From CAVPJW01 sp963705525 (GTDB taxonomy: Bacteria; Acidobacteriota; Vicinamibacteria; Vicinamibacterales; CAVPJW01), in the NCBI GenBank assembly GCA_963705525.1, contig CAVPJW010000004.1, forward strand, positions 1,302,001 through 1,366,000: a DNA stretch of 64,000 nt. The letters are read 5' to 3'. The first letter of the stretch is position 1, and every line of letters starts with the position of its first letter. Of the stretch, positions 35,946 to 43,851 are shown one piece after another. The position numbers and the translations under genes are program-made. The notes under the pieces are model-generated. The model did no database searches and was not told the origin of the DNA. It saw nothing but the letters and a program-made list of their open reading frames with translations.

Positions 35946-36680
35946 CTAACGGCGTCGGCTGCCGCTCGAAAGCGCCGCGAGTCCACGCAGCCACACAGCC
36001 ACGCCGAATTCAAAGAGGCCGTCGGGATCGTTCTCGCCCAGAAAGTCTGCGAGTTCGACGATGACCGGATACTCGTCCGCGGGGAGCGACTTGAAGAGCT
36101 TGCGCACCTGCGCGTACATCTTGCGGCGACTCGACGCGGTGGTGCCGGCCATCGCGGCAAACCGCGATTCGTCCGCGACGAACTCGGTCACGAGATTGTT
36201 GAAGTGATACGCGGCGCGCGTGGCGTCGCGGCCGCTCAATCCCGCCGAGCGCAGAACGCGAAGGAGCAACTCTATGTGCCGCAGGCGCCGTGGACCAAAT
36301 GGCATGGTGACGGCCAGGAGTTGCGCAGCGTCCCGGTGTGCCAGCAGGACTCTCCGCGTGTTCCGCGCCATTTCGCGCACTTGTTCCTGCCACGTGCCGG
36401 CCGACCGCACCAGCGGTATTTGACCGTTGATCTCGTCGGCGAGCAGTTGCAGGAGCTCGTCCTTGTTCCGCACGTGGCGGTAGAGCGACGCGGCCTTGAC
36501 GCCGAGCCGCTCCGACAACCGGCGCATCGTCAACGCGTCCAGACCCACGTCGTCCAGCAGCGCGAGCGCCGCACGGACCACCTGTGCCTGGTCGAGGGAT
36601 CGTCGCTTCGGGGCTCGCTTGATCCTGCGGTAGGGAACGATGCTCATGTCTTCGTGGGTTCCGGGACGAATGGTACTCAT
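35946..36680 (-). CDS. TetR family transcriptional repressor
   Basis: A 244-residue regulator. The helix-turn-helix is ALALLDDVGLDALTMRRLSERLGVKAASLYRHVRNKDELLQLLAD around residues 37-80. The larger C-terminal domain (TRAAYHFNNLVTEFVADE) fits the TetR_C tetracycline-repressor-like class. It is divergent from the methyltransferase and MFS pair, with two tandem operator-like sequences in the 97-base gap, so it most likely represses both. An inner ATG at 36647 is an alternative start. Confidence 0.9.
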   Translation of the reverse strand: MSTIRPGTHEDMSIVPYRRIKRAPKRRSLDQAQVVRAALALLDDVGLDALTMRRLSERLGVKAASLYRHVRNKDELLQLLADEINGQIPLVRSAGTWQEQVREMARNTRRVLLAHRDAAQLLAVTMPFGPRRLRHIELLLRVLRSAGLSGRDATRAAYHFNNLVTEFVADESRFAAMAGTTASSRRKMYAQVRKLFKSLPADEYPVIVELADFLGENDPDGLFEFGVAVWLRGLAALSSGSRRR

Positions 36681-36712
36681 GGCCCTTGACGCTGCAAAAT
36701 CCTGCGATATAA

Positions 36713-36747
36713 GCTAACTGAGTTCGTATATTGCTAACGATGTTAAC
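36713..36747. promoter_or_regulatory. Tandem TetR-type operator candidates
   Basis: GCTAACTGAGTTCGT (36713-36727) and GCTAACGATGTTAAC (36733-36747) share the pattern GCTAACnnnGTT and start 20 bases apart, two helical turns. The second is a near palindrome (GCTAAC/GTTAAC). They lie midway between the divergent tetR and methyltransferase genes and overlap AT-rich promoter-like sequence. Confidence 0.5.
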
Positions 36748-36777
36748 ATAGCCTCTCACCAAGAAGGAGCGACGAAA

Positions 36778-37482
36778 ATGAGGACAACCAAGGCCTACAA
36801 GGGGATGGCGATGGAAGGCCCCATCGCCACCTGGTACACGAAGAACACCGGCCGTGACCTGTGCCGATTCACGAGGATCGCACAGGCGGTGCTCAACCGG
36901 GTCCCGCCAGGCGGCCGAGTGCTGGAAGTGGCGCCAGGGCCGGGGTTCCTGGCGATTGAGCTCGCGAAGTCCGGCCGCTGCAGCGTCACCGGGCTCGACA
37001 TCAGTGACTCGTTCGTCCGAATTGCCCTCGAGAACGCGCGCAACGCCGGCGTCGTCGTCGAGTTCCTCCACGGCAACGCATCAGCGATGCCGCTTCCCGA
37101 GGCGTCGTTCGATTTTGTAGTCTGCTCGGCTGCGTTCAAGAACTTCAGCGATCCAATTGGCGCGCTCAACGAGATCCACCGTGTCCTGAAGGCAGGAGGG
37201 CACGCGTCGATTTACGACTTGAGGAAGGACGCGTCGCTCGACGAGATCGCCACCGAGGTGCGCAACATGCACCTGTCGCCGACCAACGCCCTTCTCACGC
37301 GCTGGATCTTCCGTTTCGGGCTGCTGAGGCGCGCGTACACGCGCGAGGGCATCGAGCAGCTTGTGGCGCACAGTCATTTTGGCACCTGCCAATTCGTGAC
37401 GGACGGTATCGGCTTCGAACTGCGCCTGGCCAGGGAGATCCAAGCCCAGACGACTACCCCCCGAGCTCACACCGCTGCCTGA
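36778..37482 (+). CDS. Class I SAM-dependent methyltransferase
   Basis: A 234-residue methyltransferase of the Methyltransf_11 type. The SAM motif is RVLEVAPGPGFLAIEL (~residues 47-62), with VTGLDISDSFV, GNASAMPLPEASFDFVVC and EIHRVLKAGGHASIYD as later motifs. AAGGAG precedes the ATG. It begins 97 bases from the divergent tetR start and is followed by an MFS exporter. The acceptor could be a small molecule that is modified and exported, but this is inference. Confidence 0.87.
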   Translation: MRTTKAYKGMAMEGPIATWYTKNTGRDLCRFTRIAQAVLNRVPPGGRVLEVAPGPGFLAIELAKSGRCSVTGLDISDSFVRIALENARNAGVVVEFLHGNASAMPLPEASFDFVVCSAAFKNFSDPIGALNEIHRVLKAGGHASIYDLRKDASLDEIATEVRNMHLSPTNALLTRWIFRFGLLRRAYTREGIEQLVAHSHFGTCQFVTDGIGFELRLAREIQAQTTTPRAHTAA

Positions 37483-37559
37483 GCTTGCCACGCGAGATCA
37501 GCGATCGCCGACGAACGATGACAACGCCATGCCTGTGCGGGTAGTCTCTCGACCACCCA

Positions 37560-39153
37560 ATGGCGCTTGCCCTGAAGCCTCCGTGCGACGAAGGGGTCAT
37601 TCGGGCGACCCCACCGGCCGCGCCGTGCGGGCCATCGACTGGGCGATGGGTTCTCGCTGCCACCATCATCGGGTCGAGCATGGTCTTCATGGACGGCACG
37701 ATCGTCAACATCGCGTTGCCCGTGCTGCAGCGCGATCTCGACGCGTCCATGAACGACGTGCAGTGGATCGTGGAGGTCTATCTGCTATTTCTGTCGGCGC
37801 TGATTCTGGTCGGCGGCAGCGCGGGCGATCGGTTCGGACGACGTCGCATGTTCGCGGTGGGCGTTGCGGTCTTTGCGGCATCCTCTCTGTGGTGCGGACT
37901 GGCGGCCAGCGTGCCACAGCTCATCGCCGCGCGAGGGCTGCAAGGCGTGGGAGGCGCCCTGCTCGTGCCGGGGAGTCTGGCCCTCATCAGCGCGTCGTTC
38001 CGCGAGAAGGACCGGGGCCGTGCCATCGGCACATGGTCCGGCTACAGCGCCATTGCCGCCGGGTTGGGACCCGTATTCGGCGGCTGGCTGGTGGACCATG
38101 TGTCCTGGCGATGGGCGTTCGGGTTCAACGTGCCGCTCGGCCTGTGCGTGGTGGCGGTGCTCTATTGGCGCGTGCCGGAGAGCCGGGATCAGGACGCTGC
38201 CGATCTCGATCTCGTGGGCGCCTTGGTTGCCACAGTTGGCCTCGGTGGTCTTGTATTCGGACTGGTCGAAGCCGCGAACCGCGGCTTCTACGATCCGATC
38301 GTCATTGGAGCACTCTTGGGCGGCGCACTGGGCCTCGCCGCGTTCGTGCTCCACGAGCGGCGCGCTCGATCGCCGATGGTGCCGCTGACGCTGTTTCGAT
38401 CGCGAGCCTTCGGCGGCGCCAACTTCGTGACGCTGTTGCTATACGCAGCGCTGGGCGGCACGCTGTTCTTCCTGCCGTTCAATCTCATGCACGTGCAGAA
38501 CTATTCGGCCACGGCCGCCGGCGCTGCCCTCCTCCCCTTCATCTTCCTGGTTTTCTTCCTGTCACGGTGGTCAGGTGGCCTCGTCGGACGCTGGGGCTCT
38601 CGACCGCCGCTCACGGTTGGACCGGTCATTGTCGCGGCGGGCTTCGCGCTCCTCGCATGGCCCGAGATCGGCGGGTCGTACTGGACCACCTTCTTTCCAG
38701 GCATTCTCGTCATGGGATTCGGGATGGCCATCAGCATCGCGCCCCTGACGACAACGGTGATGAACTCGGCGGATGTGCGTCACGCCGGGATCGCATCGGG
38801 CTTCAATAACGCCGTGGCCCGGACAGCGGGACTCATGGCGGTCGCGCTCTTCACACTCGTCGTCACCTCTCGCTTCAACGCCGATCTCGACCGTCGCCTC
38901 GCGAGCACTGGAGCTGTCGGCAGAGTCCAGGCAGGCTATTGACCGCGAGCGCGTCAAGCTCGCCGGCGCTGAAGCGCCCGCGAGCGCTGGGCGAGCCGCA
39001 GCATGCGGTGGTTGCGCATGCCATCGACGAGGCCTTCGTGGACGGCTTTCGATGGATCATGGTGCTCGCCGCGTGCTCGCACTCGCGAGCGCCGCGAGTG
39101 CCGCCGTGACGTTGGGCGACGCGCAGAGTCGCGCATCGCCCCGTCATTTGTAG
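37560..39153 (+). CDS. MFS drug:H+ antiporter (DHA2/EmrB type), 3' end with several frameshifts
   Basis: A 14-helix-type exporter. Marks are MVFMDGTIVNIALPVLQRDL (motif D1), GDRFGRRRMF (motif A) and GYSAIAAGLGPVFGGWLVD (motif C). The first frame stops at 38942 after 460 residues. The expected tail continues in other frames (SAESRQAIDRERVKLAGAEAP, then AIDEAFVDGFRWIMVLAA, then VLALASAASAAV), needing about three indels near 38911, 38985 and 39070. The last helix is therefore split. It probably exports a toxic compound in a TetR-controlled operon with the methyltransferase. Confidence 0.85.
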
Positions 39154-39209
39154 GGCCCGCCGACCGGTCTTCAGACCTGGCGAACCTGGAACCCGCTCGT
39201 TGAGCCCTG

Positions 39210-40697
39210 TCAGACCATGACCGTCTGTTCCCGGGACCGCGGCTTGAGCGAGCGGTAATACCGCCACGCGGTGGAGAGCCTCGCCACGCCGGTCGTCAGC
39301 GTCTCCGGCTCAGAGAGAAAGGTGATGCGAATGAAACGCGCGTGCTGCTCGTCGGCCGACATGTTGGGACCGGGGACAATGACGACGCCGTGACGCAGTG
39401 CAACCTGCGCGAACTCGCGCGCGTCACCGGCGGGAAGCTGCACCCACAGGAAGAGGCCTCCCGTCGGTTTGGAGAATTTCCAGTCTGGCAGATGCGTTCT
39501 GAGCAGCGACGCCAGTTGGTCGCGGCGAGGTTTCAACTGCTGCTGCCGGAGCTTGCGCGCCTGGTCGGTCACGCGGATGAGGCGGGCGGCAATCGCTTGT
39601 GTAATGAGCGGCGACCCGAGGTCCATCGCCGTCTTCAACCGGGCGAGCCGTTGAATGAACGATTCGGGAGCGCGCACCCAGCCGATCCTGAGCGATGGAC
39701 CAATGAGCTTGCTGAGCGAACCAATCGTCAGGATGGGACCGTTCGGCGAGTTGATCGCGAGCGGCGGCGGCGGTGAGCCTTCGAGCACGAGATCCGCCAG
39801 CGTTCGGTCGTCGATCACGGGTGTCCCGGTGTCCTGCGCGATCTTTGCGATCTCCTTGCGCGCCGCGGCTGGCATCACCGCACCGGTCGGATTCTGGCAC
39901 GTCGGTGTGAAGTACACCAACCGCGCCGCGGTCGCAGTGATTCGATCGCGCAGCATTGCCGGCACGACACCGCCGACCTTCACGGGTAACGTCCCGAGCC
40001 GCGCACCAACCGCGCGAAACGCATCGATGGCGCCGAAGTAGGCGGGATCTTCGAGGAGCGCCGCGTCGCCCCGCTGCAGGCACAACGCCGCCGACAGCGC
40101 CACGGCATGCTGCGCGCCGTTGGTCACGAGCACCTGCTCGGGACGCGTGTCCAATCCTTCGTGCGAGTACCGATCCGCGATCGTCTTCCTGAACATCGGC
40201 AACCCGAGCGGGTAGTGAAAGCGCTCGTGCATGAGCGCCTCGTACTCATCCTTCGGCAACGCAAAACAGTCCGACTCCAGCGTCGTCAGCGGCAGCGGCG
40301 ACCCAAGTCCGAAGTCCACCACATCGTCCGCCTCGGGATTGACGAGCAGGCCGAGCAGCGGACTGGCGGACAGGGCCGCCGTGTGTGCGGCATTGCGCGC
40401 CATGGCCACGGCCGGCGAACCAGCCCGCACCCATGTGCCGCTCCCGTGATGGCTCTCGAACCATCCGGCTTCACGGAGCGTGTCGTAGGCCGCGACGACT
40501 GTCGTGCGGCTGATCGTCAGCGCCTTTGCCAGCGCGCGCTCGGACGGCAGGCGGACGCCCGGCGCGAGGCCGCCTTGCCGCACGCCCTCCATCAGCGCCT
40601 GTGTTAACTTCCCGCGGAGACTGCCTTTCCCGCCCGACCAGACACCCAGAAGAGGCACGAGCGCCTTGGTATCCATAGTGAGAGCCAATTCTGCCAT
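39210..40697 (-). CDS. MocR/PdxR family regulator (GntR HTH fused to aminotransferase)
   Basis: A 495-residue protein. The N-terminal GntR winged helix contains LAPGVRLPSERALAKALTISRTTVVAAYDTL. The aminotransferase class I domain follows, with the PLP lysine in GSLSKLIGPSLRIGW and FTPTCQNPTGAVM. MocR proteins bind PLP and usually activate or repress a divergent operon. Here that is the decarboxylase-dehydratase pair, itself made of PLP enzymes. The 46-base gap holds an inverted repeat. It may instead control amino-acid catabolism; the effector is not readable. Confidence 0.92.
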   Translation of the reverse strand: MAELALTMDTKALVPLLGVWSGGKGSLRGKLTQALMEGVRQGGLAPGVRLPSERALAKALTISRTTVVAAYDTLREAGWFESHHGSGTWVRAGSPAVAMARNAAHTAALSASPLLGLLVNPEADDVVDFGLGSPLPLTTLESDCFALPKDEYEALMHERFHYPLGLPMFRKTIADRYSHEGLDTRPEQVLVTNGAQHAVALSAALCLQRGDAALLEDPAYFGAIDAFRAVGARLGTLPVKVGGVVPAMLRDRITATAARLVYFTPTCQNPTGAVMPAAARKEIAKIAQDTGTPVIDDRTLADLVLEGSPPPPLAINSPNGPILTIGSLSKLIGPSLRIGWVRAPESFIQRLARLKTAMDLGSPLITQAIAARLIRVTDQARKLRQQQLKPRRDQLASLLRTHLPDWKFSKPTGGLFLWVQLPAGDAREFAQVALRHGVVIVPGPNMSADEQHARFIRITFLSEPETLTTGVARLSTAWRYYRSLKPRSREQTVMV

Positions 40698-40725
40698 AAG
40701 TGGCTCTTTTCTTCAGGTACCACTT
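40698..40725. promoter_or_regulatory. Inverted repeat, candidate MocR operator
   Basis: AAGTGG at 40698-40703 and CCACTT at 40720-40725 are perfect complements 16 bases apart, starting next to the mocR start codon and ending 18 bases before the decarboxylase ATG. Their position suits a divergent regulator site. Confidence 0.45.
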
Positions 40726-40743
40726 CGGCGAGACTCGGTGTCT

Positions 40744-42156
40744 ATGAAAACCTCTGCCGAACTGCCTGAAACGGATTCCGCCTTCATCGACGCTGAACTG
40801 TTCCATGACGTGGCGCGGCGCGCTGCCGACTACCTGCGCAACGTGCCGACGCGCGCCGTTCGGCCCGCACCGTCCGTCGTCCAGGCGATGGGAGAACTGG
40901 CTGGTCCGATGCCCGAGCATTCGTCCAGCGCGAACGAAATCGTGGCGCTGCTCGACCGGTTCGCGTCGCCCGCGACCGTCGCGACCACCGGCGGCCGCTT
41001 CTATGGATTCGTCAACGGCGGATGCGTACCGGCGTCGATGGCGGCCGGCTGGCTCGCCGCGGCCTGGGACCAGAACACGGCGCTCCGCGTCATGTCTCCC
41101 GCCGGGGCGATACTGGAAGACATCGCGCTTGGATGGGCTCGAGATGCTCTGGGGCTGCCCGCTGGATGCGGCGGCGCAATCGTGACGGGAGCGACGATGG
41201 CGAACTTCGTCGGCCTCGCGGCAGCGCGTCATGCGCTCCTCGCACGCGCGGGATGGGACGTCGAGAGCGACGGCCTGTTCGGCGCGCCACCGATCACGGT
41301 CGTCGTCGGCGACGAGGTTCACGTTGCACTGGTAAAGGCGCTGGGTCTGCTGGGACTCGGACGACGACGTGTGCTGCGCGTGCCGGTGGACGGACAAGGC
41401 CGGATGCGAGTGGACGCACTGCCCGAGCTGGACGCGCGCACGATCCTCTGCGTGCAAGCGGGCAACGTGAATACGGGAGCGTTCGATCCAGCGAAGGAGT
41501 TGTGCGAGCGCGCGCATGCCTCCGGCGCGTGGGTGCATGTCGACGGCGCATTCGGACTGTGGGCCGCGTGCTCGCCTCGATACCGTCATCTCGTCGAGGG
41601 ATTTGCCGACGCCGACTCGTGGGCGACCGATGGTCACAAGTGGCCGAATGTCGGATACGACTGCGGTCTCGCGTTCGTCAGTCAGCCCGAACCGATGCGC
41701 GCGGCGATGGCCACTTCGTCCGCCTATTTCGTTCCAGGCGGAGAGCGCGAGCCGTCACAGTATTCGCCAGAGATGTCGCGCCGGGCACGCGGCGTCGAGC
41801 TGTGGGCGACGCTCAGGTCGCTCGGTCGGGGCGGACTCGCGAGCCTTGTCGATCGCACGTGCGATCACGCGAAGATGTTTGCCGAGGGGCTCCGTCTGGC
41901 GGGCGCCGAGATCCTGAACGACGTCGTCATCAATCAGGTGCTCGTGTCGTTCGGACCGCCAGAGGTCACCAGAGCGGTGATCGAGAGAATCCAGCAGGAG
42001 GGTGTGTGCTGGTGTGGCGGGACGGAGTGGCAGGGACGCACGGCGATGCGCATCAGCGTCTCCTCGTGGGCGACGACGGCGCAGGATGTCGAGATGAGCC
42101 TGGCGGCGATGCGTCGGGCGGTGGCTGAATGCACGAGTAGCGGTGCGGTTTTGTAG
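40744..42156 (+). CDS. PLP-dependent group II amino acid decarboxylase
   Basis: A 470-residue enzyme of the aromatic L-amino-acid/glutamate decarboxylase family. The PLP lysine is K299 in SWATDGHKWPNVGYD; HVDGAFGLWA and the upstream RFYGFVNGGCVPAS and GAIVTGATMANFVGL are family marks. The substrate is not certain. Some members of this group act as aldehyde synthases. The ATG at 40744 lies 46 bases from the divergent mocR start. A threonine dehydratase follows nine bases after its stop, so the two PLP enzymes form an operon. Confidence 0.88.
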   Translation: MKTSAELPETDSAFIDAELFHDVARRAADYLRNVPTRAVRPAPSVVQAMGELAGPMPEHSSSANEIVALLDRFASPATVATTGGRFYGFVNGGCVPASMAAGWLAAAWDQNTALRVMSPAGAILEDIALGWARDALGLPAGCGGAIVTGATMANFVGLAAARHALLARAGWDVESDGLFGAPPITVVVGDEVHVALVKALGLLGLGRRRVLRVPVDGQGRMRVDALPELDARTILCVQAGNVNTGAFDPAKELCERAHASGAWVHVDGAFGLWAACSPRYRHLVEGFADADSWATDGHKWPNVGYDCGLAFVSQPEPMRAAMATSSAYFVPGGEREPSQYSPEMSRRARGVELWATLRSLGRGGLASLVDRTCDHAKMFAEGLRLAGAEILNDVVINQVLVSFGPPEVTRAVIERIQQEGVCWCGGTEWQGRTAMRISVSSWATTAQDVEMSLAAMRRAVAECTSSGAVL

Positions 42157-42165
42157 GATAGGCGG

Positions 42166-43107
42166 ATGGTACCCGGCCTGACACGATCGGACATCGCGCG
42201 CGTTCACGACATCATCCGGCTCCACATCCGTGAAACACCGACCCTCGCCGTGAGCGGCGCGGACGTCGGCCTCGAACCGTTTCCACTCACATTCAAGCTG
42301 GAATTCCTGCAGCATTCCGGTTCGTTCAAGGTGCGTGGCGCCTTCACGAATCTGCTGACGAAACACGTGCCTTCGTCCGGCGTCGCGGCCGCGTCCGGCG
42401 GAAATCACGGCGCCGCGGTCGCCTATACCGCGAAGCGTCTGAACATTCCTGCGACGATCTTCGTCCCGACTGTGTCGTCTCCGGCCAAAGTCGCGAGCAT
42501 TCGCGCGTACGGCGCCACTGTGGTCGTCACTGGAGATCGGTATGCCGACGCGCTGGAGGCCAGCGAACAGTACGTCGCGCGGTCACAGGCGCTTTCGATC
42601 CACGCGTACGATCAGATGGAGACGATGCTCGGGCAAGGCACGCTCGCGCGCGAACTCGATGCTCAAGTTCCGACCGCGACCACGGTGCTCGTTGCGGTTG
42701 GCGGCGGCGGCTTCATCGGCGGCATCGCCGCCTGGTACGCGGGCCACCAGACGCGCATCATCGGCGTCGAGCCCGTCGGCGCGCCGACCCTCACCGAGGC
42801 CTTGAAGGTTGGACGACCGGTTGATGCACCCGTCGGCAGCGTGGCCGTCGATTCGCTCGCGCCCCGGCGCGTGGGCGAACTGATGTTCCCCATCGCGCAG
42901 CACCACATCGAACGCGTTGTGCTCGTCGAAGACGATGAGATCATCCACGCGCAGCAGGTGCTGTGGGACGTCTTCAGGATCGTTGTAGAGCCAGGGGGCG
43001 CCGCCGCCTTTGCCGCGATCCTGGCGGGGCGCTACCGGCCGTCAGCCGATGAACACGTCGTCGTGGTTCTGTGCGGCGGGAACGTTCAGCGGCAGTTCAG
43101 TACGTAG
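42166..43107 (+). CDS. Threonine/serine dehydratase
   Basis: A 313-residue fold-type II PLP enzyme. K55 in SGSFKVRGAF forms the Schiff base, AASGGNHGAAVAYTAK binds the phosphate of the substrate and VGGGGFIGG the phosphate of PLP. There is no ACT regulatory domain, so it resembles catabolic TdcB or serine/threonine ammonia-lyases rather than feedback-controlled IlvA. It converts threonine or serine to a 2-oxo acid. It is the second gene of the operon under the MocR regulator. Confidence 0.9.
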   Translation: MVPGLTRSDIARVHDIIRLHIRETPTLAVSGADVGLEPFPLTFKLEFLQHSGSFKVRGAFTNLLTKHVPSSGVAAASGGNHGAAVAYTAKRLNIPATIFVPTVSSPAKVASIRAYGATVVVTGDRYADALEASEQYVARSQALSIHAYDQMETMLGQGTLARELDAQVPTATTVLVAVGGGGFIGGIAAWYAGHQTRIIGVEPVGAPTLTEALKVGRPVDAPVGSVAVDSLAPRRVGELMFPIAQHHIERVVLVEDDEIIHAQQVLWDVFRIVVEPGGAAAFAAILAGRYRPSADEHVVVVLCGGNVQRQFST

Positions 43108-43180
43108 CCCAGATCTAACCCTGCGTTCAGATAGACTGTTACCCCGTCGCGCCCACGGTTGCGCCGCTCGTGAGGAGATA

Positions 43181-43783
43181 ATGACTCGACACTCGATAAT
43201 TGCGCCCACCGCGCTCGCGGCCGCGTCGTTTCTGTTGGCCGCCGCAGCGTCGACAGCGAACGCGGCCGCTCAGACTCCCGCACCCACCGAGGTCGCAGCG
43301 GCCGCGCAGAGCGCCACGGTTCCCGAGCCGGGCAAGGAAGACGTCGCGTCCATGGATGCAATTCTTGCCGCGCTCTACGATGTCATCTCCGGACCGGCCG
43401 GACAGGCGCGCGACTGGAATCGCTTCCGATCGCTCTTCGCGCCCGGCGCGCGCCTCATCCCGACCGCGCGCACACCCGAGGGGCAGAGCCGCATCACCGT
43501 CACCGACCCAGAAGGCTACATCACCCGGTCATCGGCGGCGCTTTCGCAGGGATTCTTTGAGAAGGAGATCTCGCGCAAGGTCGATCGCTTCGGCGCAGTC
43601 ACGCACGTCTTCAGCACGTACGAGTCACGGCGGAAAGCCGACGACACGGAACTCCTGGCGCGGGGGATCAACAGCATCCAGCTGTTCGACGACGGCACGC
43701 GCTGGTGGATCGTGTCGATCTACTGGCAGGGCGAGCGACCCGATGCCCCGATCCCGGCGGAGTATCTTCCGAAGACGCGTTGA
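43181..43783 (+). CDS. Exported NTF2-fold protein of unknown function
   Basis: A 200-residue protein. The signal peptide is ALAAASFLLAAAASTANAAAQ. The core SMDAILAALYDVISGPAGQARDWNRFRSLFAPGARLIPTA, then VTHVFSTYESRR and WWIVSIYWQGERPDAPIPAEYLP, looks like the NTF2/SnoaL fold as found in acidobacterial secreted proteins. GAGGAGATA precedes the ATG. It lies 73 bases downstream of the dehydratase. A role is not readable. Confidence 0.75.
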   Translation: MTRHSIIAPTALAAASFLLAAAASTANAAAQTPAPTEVAAAAQSATVPEPGKEDVASMDAILAALYDVISGPAGQARDWNRFRSLFAPGARLIPTARTPEGQSRITVTDPEGYITRSSAALSQGFFEKEISRKVDRFGAVTHVFSTYESRRKADDTELLARGINSIQLFDDGTRWWIVSIYWQGERPDAPIPAEYLPKTR

Positions 43784-43851
43784 GCCGACGACGGTCGTGG
43801 CCGCGCGACCATCAAGCCCCGCCGAGGTTCCAGAGTGGCCTGCGACTTCAG

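Noticed and set aside
41022..42128. 368-codon plus-strand frame within the decarboxylase
   Set aside because: Alternative-frame shadow of the decarboxylase, arginine-rich and without motifs.
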